Below are positions 1-7,460 of a stretch of 7,792 nucleotides of DNA, piece after piece. The stretch is from DASUSF01 sp036375275. Its GTDB lineage: Bacteria > Pseudomonadota > Alphaproteobacteria > Geminicoccales > Geminicoccaceae. The notes beneath the pieces were generated by a model, which did no database searches, was not told the DNA's origin, and was given only the letters and a program-made list of their open reading frames with translations. How positions within the stretch are numbered: position 1 is the stretch's first letter; the number at the start of each line of letters is the position of its first letter. The DNA lies in the NCBI GenBank assembly GCA_036375275.1, contig DASUSF010000373.1:1-7792 (forward strand). Direction: 5' to 3'. The position numbers were made by a program, and so were the translations under genes.

Positions 1-1
1 G

Positions 2-331
2 ATGGAGGTCATGGCGTCAAACGTTCGAGATGCATGCGAGCTTGCTATGGCACATGCGGATGATGAAGAAAACTGGAGAGATACTCTAATCTCTTCCACG
101 CATTGGATCGAAAACGTTGATGATCAGGCTGGGCTTGTGCCGATTGAGCATAGTGCGGCCGCTATACGGGCCGGAGGAGCTATTTTACTTGCGCAAAAGC
201 TTCGACATGCTCTCGCATCGTTGGTCGTGGCCTATGAAGCGGTCGTTAGGACGGGAACCCACAATGATCAAGCTCTCATGCAGTCGAAGGAGCTCTTGCG
301 GTCGATACCGGACGTGATAGGTGATGATTGA
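2..331 (+). CDS. Small hypothetical protein, atypical base composition, possibly 5'-truncated
   Basis: I do not recognise this protein. The frame encodes 109 residues from the first in-frame ATG, but that ATG sits at base 2, so the gene may begin outside the window. A second ATG at base 11 is possible, although the GGAGG at 4-8 is too close to it to be a good ribosome-binding site. The product looks soluble and mostly helical, with Ala/Leu-rich stretches around residues 50-80, an acidic N-terminal part, and no signal peptide or clear membrane segment. Its codons often end in A or T (gat, gaa, gct, ctt, att), unlike every other gene here, where third positions are overwhelmingly G or C. That suggests foreign or recently acquired DNA. 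A shorter minus-strand frame overlaps it (185-439), so the strand is probable rather than certain. Confidence 0.5.
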   Translation: MEVMASNVRDACELAMAHADDEENWRDTLISSTHWIENVDDQAGLVPIEHSAAAIRAGGAILLAQKLRHALASLVVAYEAVVRTGTHNDQALMQSKELLRSIPDVIGDD

Positions 332-378
332 AGTTCGCGAAGCGGATGCAGGCGACACCCGCGCGCAGGTACTGGCAA

Positions 379-407
379 AGTTCCCAATGCGCTGATGCTC
401 GGGAACT
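379..407 (-). terminator. Inverted repeat, possible weak terminator
   Basis: AGTTCCC at 379-385 is the exact reverse complement of GGGAACT at 401-407, with a 15-base loop. Read on the minus strand, the second arm runs into a short T-run (CTTTG), so it could terminate the hydrolase transcript that ends 55 bases away. On the plus strand no T-run follows. The stem is short, so this is tentative. The rest of 332-461 shows nothing recognisable. Confidence 0.3.
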
Positions 408-461
408 CGGCCGTATACCGTCCACCGACGTTCGCTCAATCCTTAGCTAGCTCGGGAGCGT

Positions 462-1271
462 CTAACCCGCCAGCCTTCGCGCCAGCATGAGGCAGGCGTC
501 GAGAACGGCGGATGGCCGCTCGACCGGGATCAGGTGGCCGACGTCCGGCAGATCGATCCGCTCGGCCCTCGGCATCCGCCGGGCGAGCTCGCGCACGTCG
601 GCGGCATCGTAGAACACATGGTCCTCGAGGCCGGAGAGCACGATCACCGGCACGTCGACCCGCTCGTAGGGCACGTCCCAGTCGGCGCTGTTGCCGGAAG
701 CGAGGAGGAGGGCGGTGCCGCTCGCCGGATCCAGCCCCTCGTAGCGCTCGGCGGTGAGGAAGCCCTGGCGCTGGCCGGCGAGCCAGGCCGGCCCGGCGAG
801 CAGCGGGGTGAACAGGTCGCGGAGCAGCTCGCCGCCGCCCACCATCGCCGCGCGGTGGACGGCGCTGTTGACCCATTCGAGCCGCGGGCCGGCCTTCCGG
901 AGCGTGTTGATGAGCAGCAGCCCCTCGGCCGGCGCGCCGCCGAGGTGGGCCTGGAGGGCGAACAGGCCGCCGATCGAGAGGCCGACGTGGGCGGGTCGCG
1001 CCGGCGCTTCGGCCCGGACCATCTCGACGGCGTCGACGACGATCGCGTCGGCGTCGACGCTCGCCCCCTCGCGCAGCGGGCTGCCCTTCTGGCCGCGGAA
1101 GTTGAACAGCAGCGTGCCGTGGCCGGCGTCCCGGAGCGGCGCCGCAATCGGCGCCTCCCACTGCGCGGTGTCCCCGGTCAGCGCGTTGAAGAAGACGAAG
1201 GTCAGGCCGTCCGGCGCCGCAGGCCGGCGATGCTCGACGTGCAGCCCGTGGCTGCCATGCCGTGCCGTCAT
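462..1271 (-). CDS. Alpha/beta-fold hydrolase
   Basis: A 269-residue cytoplasmic serine hydrolase of the alpha/beta-hydrolase superfamily. The nucleophile elbow is G-L-S-I-G-G, with Ser99 as nucleophile. Asp217 (in LSGLEDH) fits the acid and His246 (in DVGHLIP) the catalytic base, so the triad appears intact and correctly ordered. The segment FVFFNALTGD at 26-35 probably lies near the oxyanion hole, and residues about 125-200 form the variable cap. The substrate cannot be read from sequence: esterases, lactonases and enol-lactone hydrolases share this layout. The frame stays open upstream to 1547, but I chose the ATG at 1271. It has a GGAGG seven bases before it, and the upstream extension is Arg/Ala-rich shadow sequence overlapping the divergent gene. 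The gene is monocistronic, divergent from the STN-HEAT gene across 142 bases. Confidence 0.87.
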   Translation of the reverse strand: MTARHGSHGLHVEHRRPAAPDGLTFVFFNALTGDTAQWEAPIAAPLRDAGHGTLLFNFRGQKGSPLREGASVDADAIVVDAVEMVRAEAPARPAHVGLSIGGLFALQAHLGGAPAEGLLLINTLRKAGPRLEWVNSAVHRAAMVGGGELLRDLFTPLLAGPAWLAGQRQGFLTAERYEGLDPASGTALLLASGNSADWDVPYERVDVPVIVLSGLEDHVFYDAADVRELARRMPRAERIDLPDVGHLIPVERPSAVLDACLMLARRLAG

Positions 1272-1278
1272 TCGCGTC

Positions 1279-1283
1279 CCTCC
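1279..1283 (-). promoter_or_regulatory. Ribosome-binding site fixing the hydrolase start
   Basis: GGAGG on the minus strand, seven bases before the ATG at 1271. It decides between this start and the upstream in-frame ATGs of the longer open frame. Confidence 0.7.
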
Positions 1284-1400
1284 CCGACCCGGCCCCTGCG
1301 CCGCGCGGCGGCAGGATCGGTCAGGGCGCCGCCTCGCGCAAGCCGCCGTCTCGCGCGCCCGCGCGGCAAGGCGCGTCTCGCGCGCCTGCCCGGGATGACG

Positions 1401-1406
1401 TAGACT
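1401..1406 (+). promoter_or_regulatory. Candidate -10 element for a leaderless transcript
   Basis: TAGACT lies seven bases before the ATG at 1414, where a -10 hexamer would place the transcription start at or beside the start codon. No Shine-Dalgarno sequence precedes this gene, which fits leaderless translation. No clear -35 element is visible in the GC-rich sequence upstream, so support is limited. The other bases of 1272-1413 show no gene or further motif. Confidence 0.25.
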
Positions 1407-1413
1407 GCGGGCC

Positions 1414-2298
1414 ATGCGCTTCTGGCTCGTCCGAGACCGGCCCCGGCCGGCCCTCCGCCGCCTCCGCCCGGCGCTGGTCGCCGGCGGCTGCATGGCCGTG
1501 GCCGGAGCCGCCCTGGGGCAGGAGATCGTCCAGGGCCGCCTGACCATGGAGATCGAGCCGCAGCCGCTCGCGGACGTGCTCGAGACGATCGCCCGCGAAG
1601 CCGGGATCGGGCTCGAGATCGAGGGCGAGCTCGGCGACGCCGAGTCCCAGACGTTCGATTCGGTGCCGCTCGACGCCGCGATCCGTCAGCTGGTCGGGAC
1701 CCACTCGCTGGTCATGATCCATGCGCCCGGGGCGGAGCGCCAGCTGAGCGAGGTCCGGGTCTATGCGGTCGAGGAGGATCCCGAGGCGCGTCGTCAGGCG
1801 AGCGCGCAGCAGGCGCGCCGGACGCAGCGGGTCGAGCGCGGCGGGCGCGAGAGCGCGGTCGCCGGCGACCGGACCGACCGGGCGGCCCGGGTGCAGGAGG
1901 TGCGCGAGCTGGCGCGGAGCGGCGATCCGGCCGCGGTGCGCGACCTGAGCGCGATCCTGGCCAGCGACGACGACCCGGCGATCCGGCGCCTCGCCGTCGG
2001 GGCGCTCGCCGGGATCGGCGACCTCAGCGCCACCGAGCCGCTCGCCAGCGCGCTCGGCGACGAGGACCGGGCGGTGCGCGTCCAGGTGGTCCGGGCGCTG
2101 CACAACCTGCTGGGCGACGACGTGGCGCCCTATCTGACGCGGGTGGTCACCTCGGACGAGGAGCCGGCGGTCCGGATGATGGCGGTGCAGATGGCGGCCG
2201 ATCTGCCGGGCGGTCCTGCCCTCGAGGTGCTCCAGCAGGCGCTGAACGATCCCGACGAGGAGATCCGGGAGATGGCGGAGGCCGCGCTGGATCGTTGA
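1414..2298 (+). CDS. Exported STN-domain plus HEAT-repeat protein
   Basis: A 294-residue protein of unknown function, probably periplasmic. An Arg-rich n-region (1-19) and hydrophobic stretch (20-34) end at ALG-QE, a plausible signal-peptidase I site. Cys26 lies inside the stretch but does not fit a good lipobox. Residues about 42-118 read like an STN (secretin/TonB short N-terminal) domain: a strand (LTMEIEPQ), then PLADVLETIAREAGIGLEIEG, a short strand ending VPL, DAAIRQLVGTHSL, and a closing SEVRVYAVEE. Residues 120-165 form an Arg/Glu/Gln-rich, probably disordered or helical linker. From about 171 to the end are four HEAT-like repeats of 30-32 residues, each with the D-x-x-x-x-V/I-R-x-x-A signature (VR or IR at 190, 222, 253 and 284). 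STN domains usually precede secretins or TonB receptors; here no barrel follows, so a binding or scaffold role is inferred. It ends 125 bases before recA and is probably transcribed separately. Confidence 0.82.
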   Translation: MRFWLVRDRPRPALRRLRPALVAGGCMAVAGAALGQEIVQGRLTMEIEPQPLADVLETIAREAGIGLEIEGELGDAESQTFDSVPLDAAIRQLVGTHSLVMIHAPGAERQLSEVRVYAVEEDPEARRQASAQQARRTQRVERGGRESAVAGDRTDRAARVQEVRELARSGDPAAVRDLSAILASDDDPAIRRLAVGALAGIGDLSATEPLASALGDEDRAVRVQVVRALHNLLGDDVAPYLTRVVTSDEEPAVRMMAVQMAADLPGGPALEVLQQALNDPDEEIREMAEAALDR

Positions 2299-2320
2299 GA
2301 GGGGCCTTCCCGGCGCGAGT

Positions 2321-2335
2321 TTTCGGGTTAAGTTC
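2321..2335 (+). promoter_or_regulatory. Candidate LexA (SOS) box upstream of recA
   Basis: TTTC-N7-GTTC matches the alphaproteobacterial LexA operator GTTC-N7-GTTC with one mismatch. It lies in the intergenic region about 90 bases before the recA start, a sensible operator position. One-mismatch matches to this short motif are expected by chance a few times in a window this size, so the location rather than the match carries the weight. Confidence 0.45.
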
Positions 2336-2379
2336 TACCAGACCGCGAACATCGGCTTTATGCACGGCCGGCGGCTTCG

Positions 2380-2386
2380 TATATAT
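2380..2386 (+). promoter_or_regulatory. Candidate -10 element of the recA promoter
   Basis: TATATAT is an AT-rich island in otherwise GC-rich sequence, 38 bases before the chosen recA ATG, and could be the -10 element. The best -35 partner is poor (TTTATG at 2357-2362, 17-base spacer). An alternative pairing is TTCTAC at 2333-2338 with CTTTAT at 2356-2361, which would put the promoter directly on the candidate LexA box. Confidence 0.3.
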
Positions 2387-2423
2387 CGGGCAGAGCATCA
2401 CGGGCGACATGGACGGACGGGTC

Positions 2424-3509
<1,086 letters not shown>

Positions 3510-3556
3510 GCCCCTCAGGTCGCTACCCGCGCTTCGCGCTGCTCGAGCGGGCCTGC

Positions 3557-3562
3557 TACCTT
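3557..3562 (+). promoter_or_regulatory. Weak -10 candidate before the ABC ATPase gene
   Basis: TACCTT fits the T-A-x-x-x-T pattern of a -10 element and lies about 75 bases before the ATPase start. No convincing -35 accompanies it. I see no clear terminator for recA in 3510-3636, so cotranscription with recA cannot be excluded. Confidence 0.2.
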
Positions 3563-3636
3563 GGGCGCGCGCGAGCGTCCCGGGCCGCGACGATGCGACC
3601 CGCGGCCGGTCTGGCGCTGGAGGAGGCGTCCAGATC

Positions 3637-4749
<1,113 letters not shown>

Positions 4750-4762
4750 TCCTGGCGCGGGC

Positions 4763-4791
4763 GAAGGGCGCCGGTCGTGCCGGCGCCCTTC
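4763..4791. terminator. Strong hairpin between convergent genes, probable bidirectional terminator
   Basis: GAAGGGCGCCGG (4763-4774) and CCGGCGCCCTTC (4780-4791) are perfect 12-bp complements around a five-base loop (TCGTG). It starts 13 bases after the ATPase stop and ends 52 bases from the stop of the convergent lipoprotein gene. There is no T-run on either strand, so it is a non-canonical terminator or a 3'-end-protecting stem, as is common in GC-rich genomes. Confidence 0.65.
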
Positions 4792-4843
4792 CTGTACCTG
4801 GGCGACCCGGGAGCGCGCCGGGCCGGAAGTGCGGTGCAACCGC

Positions 4844-5377
4844 CTACTGCGCCTGCTGCTGCACCTCCTCGCCGGCCTCCTCCATCGCCTCGCCGGTCTC
4901 CTGCGCGGCCCCTTCGACCGCCTGCTCGCCTTCCTGGGCCGCTTCCTCGGCGGCCTGACCGGCCTGGTCGGCCGCCTGCTCGAACTCCACGCCCAGCTCC
5001 TGCCCGGCGGTCTGCAGGGAGTCCATGATCTCCTGCACGTCCTCGCGCAGCACGGCGATCGCTTCCCGCATCTGGTCGGCCGGCGCGTCCGGCTCCCTCT
5101 CCAGCGCGCCCAGGCGGTCGTAGGTGCGCTGTGCCGCGACCTGCATCTCGCTCATCTCGGTCTGCACCGTCTCGGGCACCTCACCCGCGCCGCCCTCCAG
5201 CTCCGCGATCTGGGTGGTCAGCTCCTCGTTCTGGGTCGTCGCCTGCTGAAGCTCGGCCTGGGCCTGTTCGAGCTGGGTGTTGAGATCCGCGATCTCGGCC
5301 TCGTAATCCCGGCTGTCGCAGGCCGCAAGGCCAAGGAGCGCAGCCGCACCAACGGCAAGCAGGGGCGTCCGCCGCAT
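4844..5377 (-). CDS. Acidic coiled-coil lipoprotein of unknown function
   Basis: A 177-residue predicted lipoprotein. MRR, a hydrophobic stretch and the lipobox L-A-A-C give cleavage and lipidation at Cys20. The residue after it is Asp21, which in enterobacteria keeps lipoproteins in the inner membrane; whether that rule holds here is unknown. Residues 29-60 form a regular coiled coil, with heptad core positions I29, L32, L36, A39, L43, A46, N50, L53, I57 and L60 in strict 3-4 spacing. A helical middle (70-130) follows, then an Ala/Glu/Gln-rich tail (133-177) resembling LEA-like low-complexity helices. The whole protein contains no lysine, so it cannot be joined to peptidoglycan through a C-terminal Lys as Braun's lipoprotein is. 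AGGAGG seven bases upstream fixes the ATG at 5377; the frame opens further upstream to 5413. Role unknown; an envelope spacer or scaffold is a guess. Confidence 0.85.
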   Translation of the reverse strand: MRRTPLLAVGAAALLGLAACDSRDYEAEIADLNTQLEQAQAELQQATTQNEELTTQIAELEGGAGEVPETVQTEMSEMQVAAQRTYDRLGALEREPDAPADQMREAIAVLREDVQEIMDSLQTAGQELGVEFEQAADQAGQAAEEAAQEGEQAVEGAAQETGEAMEEAGEEVQQQAQ

Positions 5378-5384
5378 CACAAGT

Positions 5385-5390
5385 CCTCCT
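5385..5390 (-). promoter_or_regulatory. Ribosome-binding site fixing the lipoprotein start
   Basis: AGGAGG on the minus strand, seven bases before the ATG at 5377. It rules against the upstream in-frame ATG at 5413, which would also bury the signal peptide. Confidence 0.8.
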
Positions 5391-5401
5391 GGATGGTTGT
5401 T

Positions 5402-5425
5402 CGGCCGGCCCATCCGGACCGGCCG
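5402..5425 (-). repeat. Inverted repeat in the lipoprotein leader
   Basis: CGGCCGG (5402-5408) and CCGGCCG (5419-5425) form a 7-bp stem with a ten-base loop, about 25 bases upstream of the lipoprotein start. In RNA it could sit just before the ribosome-binding site. Such GC-only repeats arise easily at this base composition, so function is uncertain. Confidence 0.25.
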
Positions 5426-5502
5426 CGGGTTAGGATCCTGTCAGAACAAACGGAGCACGGAGACCGCAGTTCCCCGCCATTGCCGGCCGGTCGCCGTTGC
5501 GC

Positions 5503-5523
5503 GCCCCCGCGCGGGGGCTTTCT
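5503..5523 (+). terminator. Intrinsic terminator on the plus strand without an obvious gene
   Basis: GCCCCCGC-GCGGGGGC (5503-5518) is a perfect palindrome, giving a GCCCCC/GGGGGC stem with a GCGC loop. TTTCT follows on the plus strand only. This is the best canonical intrinsic terminator in the window. No plus-strand protein gene lies between the ATPase stop at 4749 and this site, so it may end an unannotated small RNA or block antisense readthrough. Confidence 0.5.
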
Positions 5524-5573
5524 ACGATTTCCGCCACGACGCGCGCGGCCGGTAGCCGTGAGCTGCGGCACGC

Positions 5574-5636
5574 CGGGCCTGACGGGAGCGCCGGAAGCGA
5601 TTTGTCCTTCAGGCCCGTCGCGCCCCCATGCGACGG
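5574..5636 (+). repeat. Two overlapping, mutually exclusive inverted repeats
   Basis: CGGGCCTGA (5574-5582) pairs with TCAGGCCCG (5609-5617). CCGTCGC (5615-5621) pairs with GCGACGG (5630-5636) around an eight-base loop. The two stems share bases 5615-5617, so both cannot form fully at once. They lie 39-101 bases upstream of the small exported-protein start and could be leader structures or chance in GC-rich DNA. Confidence 0.25.
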
Positions 5637-5674
5637 CCCTCCGCCCCACCACCTCTGGCGCGATGGCACGAGGC

Positions 5675-5995
5675 ATGACCTGGCTCCGTCTCCTCCTGGC
5701 CCTGCTCGGACTTGGATCAGGCCCGATCCACGCGGACGAGCCCCCGACCGCCCGCTTCAGCGCGGAGCGCTGCGCTGCGCTGATCCGGCTGTTCGACCGG
5801 ATCGTGGTCAATCGCTTCGACCACCGGCTGCTCGGAATCGAAGCCTTCGAGCTCCGCGCGGCCGAACGACTTCGCTCCGATGCCGAAGGCAGGTGCGGCG
5901 CGGGCCAGATCTGGCTCGGCGTCCACGCCATCGAGGACGCGCTGATCCAGATCAACGTCGTGCCGGACCTTCCCGGGCCCGGCCGCGGGCCCTGA
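5675..5995 (+). CDS. Small exported two-cysteine hypothetical protein
   Basis: From the ATG at 5675 this encodes 106 residues. Residues 1-20 look like a signal peptide (MTW, a Leu-rich core, cleavage after IHA-20), giving a mature protein of about 86 residues. It contains exactly two cysteines, Cys33 and Cys74, which could form a disulfide in the periplasm. The mature part reads as two or three helices: 29-48, 52-72 and 78-93, the last IWLGVHAIEDALIQI. I recall small alphaproteobacterial proteins with a similar Cys-helix-Cys-helix layout but cannot name a family. An ATG at 5663 would add four residues (MARG). Ribosome-binding sites are weak for both starts; AGG at 5671 is near the second. Third codon positions are strongly GC, supporting coding. 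The open frame extends far upstream to 4643, but that part is antisense to the lipoprotein gene and is not believed. It converges on nth, 73 bases away. Confidence 0.62.
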   Translation: MTWLRLLLALLGLGSGPIHADEPPTARFSAERCAALIRLFDRIVVNRFDHRLLGIEAFELRAAERLRSDAEGRCGAGQIWLGVHAIEDALIQINVVPDLPGPGRGP

Positions 5996-6068
5996 TACCG
6001 CCTGCTCGACGCCGCAGTCGCGCCCCGCATCGCGAAGCAGGGACGTCCGCGCCGCCCGCGGGTCCGGC

Positions 6069-6728
6069 TCACGCCCGGCCTGCGCTCGAAGGGTCTGCTC
6101 GGGCCGCGAGGCAGAGATCTCTGAGCATGCAGCTGCCGCATTTCGGCCGGCGTGCCGTGCATACCCGCTTGGCATGGCGGATCAGGAGGATGTGGCCGTC
6201 CATCCGTGCATCGGCGGGCAGCCGTGGCTCCAGCGAGGTCGCGGTCCGTTCTTCCGTCCGGCCGCGGGCCAGGCCGAGCCGGTTCGCGAGCCGGTGGACG
6301 TGGGTGTCGACGGCGACCACCGGCTCGCCGAAGGTGAAGCGAAGCACGATGTCCGCGCATTTCCGGCCGACGCCGGGAAGGCTCATGAGGCCGGCGCGGT
6401 CGCGGGGCACGACGCCCCCGAACCGGTCGAGCAGGGTCCGGCACATCGCCCGGAGGTTCCTGGCCTTCATGTTGTAGAGCCCGGCGGGACGGATCCGCGC
6501 CTTGAGCTCGTCCTCGGGGAGGGCCAGGAGCGCCTCGGGCGTGGTGGCGGCCTCGAACAGCGCCGTCGCCGCCCGATCGGTGTTCCGGTCCAGGCTCTGC
6601 GCCGAGAGAATGCAGGCGGCCAAGGCGCGGAAGGGGTCCGTGGTGATCTTGGCGCCCCGCGCCGGCATCGGCGGGCCGGCGGCCCCGAGGCGGCGGAAGA
6701 CTTCCCGCACCTCGGGTTCGCTCAGCAC
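6069..6728 (-). CDS. nth: Endonuclease III (DNA glycosylase/AP lyase)
   Basis: A base-excision-repair enzyme that removes oxidised pyrimidines and cleaves abasic sites. The 219-residue product matches the usual length (E. coli 211). The helix-hairpin-helix is LPGVGRK (117-123), with Lys123 the Schiff-base nucleophile, and Asp141 in VDTHVHR is the catalytic acid. The [4Fe-4S] cluster ligands C190-X6-C197-X2-C200-X5-C206 are complete. The N-terminal ILSAQSLD (40-47) corresponds to LLSAQATD in E. coli. The start is probably GTG at 6728, which overlaps the stop codon of the upstream racemase (GTGCTGA), implying translational coupling. The frame is open to 7169, but that extension lies antiphase within the racemase. 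Earlier GTG codons 7-8 residues upstream are also possible. Only a purine run (AGGGG) abutting the GTG could act as a ribosome-binding site. It is last in a three-gene minus-strand cluster. Confidence 0.95.
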   Translation of the reverse strand: MLSEPEVREVFRRLGAAGPPMPARGAKITTDPFRALAACILSAQSLDRNTDRAATALFEAATTPEALLALPEDELKARIRPAGLYNMKARNLRAMCRTLLDRFGGVVPRDRAGLMSLPGVGRKCADIVLRFTFGEPVVAVDTHVHRLANRLGLARGRTEERTATSLEPRLPADARMDGHILLIRHAKRVCTARRPKCGSCMLRDLCLAARADPSSAGRA

Positions 6729-7426
6729 CCCTGGTTCTCGCGCCACCACGTGATGCAGGCGCGGGCCAGCGCCTCGGTGGCGTCCACCGCGGGTACTGCG
6801 GGGGCGTCCGCCGCCGCGGCCAGCGCCACCGGCAGCTCGGTGCAGGCGAGCAGGACCGCCTGCGCGCCGTTCCCGGCCAGGGTCTCGACCGCCTCCAGGA
6901 GCAGGGGGGCCGCGGCGTCCGCGCGGCCCCGCTTGACCAGCGCGATCGCCGGCAGGACGAGGCGCCCGGTCGGTTCCGGGGCCAGCTCGAGCGGCGGCCA
7001 GCCGCCTGTCTCGAGCCGGTCCTGGTAGAGGCCGGCCTTGAGGGTGGCGCGCGTCGCGAGCAGCCCGACCGGACCGGGCGGAAGGGCGCGCCTTCGCATC
7101 TCGGCGAGCGAGGCCTCGACGATGTGCAGGAAGGGCAGGCCGCTCGCGGCGATCAGCTCGCCGGCCCACGCGTGGGCGGTGTGGCAGGGCATGGCGATCG
7201 CACGCGCACCGCCCGCTTCCAGCCTCCTCAGACCCGCGAGCAGCGCCGCCACGGGCGAAGCGCCCCGGCCGTCGAGGATCGGCCCCACCCGGTCCGGCAC
7301 GCGGGGGTCGGAGACGATCAGGAGCGGCACGTGGTCCTGGTCCCGCTCCGCCGGCACCAGCCGGATCATCTTGCTCATGAAGTCCAGGGTCGCGGCCGGA
7401 CCCATGCCGCCGAGGACGCCGATCAT
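6722..7426 (-). CDS. Aspartate/glutamate-family amino-acid racemase
   Basis: A 234-residue cofactor-independent racemase of the Asp/Glu racemase superfamily, which interconverts L- and D-amino acids through two cysteines. The N-terminal GGMGP (6-10) is the family hallmark. Cys81 in MPCHTAH and Cys195 in LLACTELP are the expected catalytic pair. The usual first motif is PCNTxH; here His replaces Asn82, which may affect substrate choice. The second half mirrors the first (GLLATRATL at 121-129). Length fits aspartate racemase/YgeA-type enzymes rather than MurI glutamate racemases, which are normally longer. The substrate is not determinable; aspartate, glutamate or broad specificity are all possible. 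I chose ATG 7426 because MIGVLGGMGP is the typical N-terminus and GGAG lies 11 bases upstream; the open frame runs on to 7537. It overlaps nth by seven bases and follows the 82-aa gene by 34. Confidence 0.9.
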   Translation of the reverse strand: MIGVLGGMGPAATLDFMSKMIRLVPAERDQDHVPLLIVSDPRVPDRVGPILDGRGASPVAALLAGLRRLEAGGARAIAMPCHTAHAWAGELIAASGLPFLHIVEASLAEMRRRALPPGPVGLLATRATLKAGLYQDRLETGGWPPLELAPEPTGRLVLPAIALVKRGRADAAAPLLLEAVETLAGNGAQAVLLACTELPVALAAAADAPAVPAVDATEALARACITWWRENQGC

Positions 7427-7460
7427 CGCCGAGATTGCTCCGTCTGCCCCGGCTGAGAAG

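Noticed and set aside
185..439. An 84-codon minus-strand frame overlapping the left-edge gene
   Set aside because: It has no ribosome-binding site that I could see and lies mostly antisense to the 2-331 frame. Not fully excluded because neither frame has recognised homology.
534..1403. A 289-codon open frame on the plus strand, with several overlapping minus-strand frames
   Set aside because: It is antisense to the hydrolase, which has an intact catalytic triad. The product is Arg/Ala/Gly-rich as expected of shadow frames in GC-rich DNA.
5444..5458. GAAC-N7-GCAC, a one-mismatch LexA-like motif upstream of the lipoprotein
   Set aside because: One-mismatch matches to an eight-base pattern are expected several times by chance in a window this long, and there is no prior reason to place this gene under LexA.
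6001..6041. A 6-bp inverted repeat (CCTGCT/AGCAGG) between the small exported gene and nth
   Set aside because: The arms are short, the loop is long and no T-run follows, so it is not a credible terminator.
5377..6444. A 355-codon minus-strand open frame
   Set aside because: It is Arg/Pro/Ser-rich, antisense to the small exported protein and out of frame with nth, with no signal or motif.
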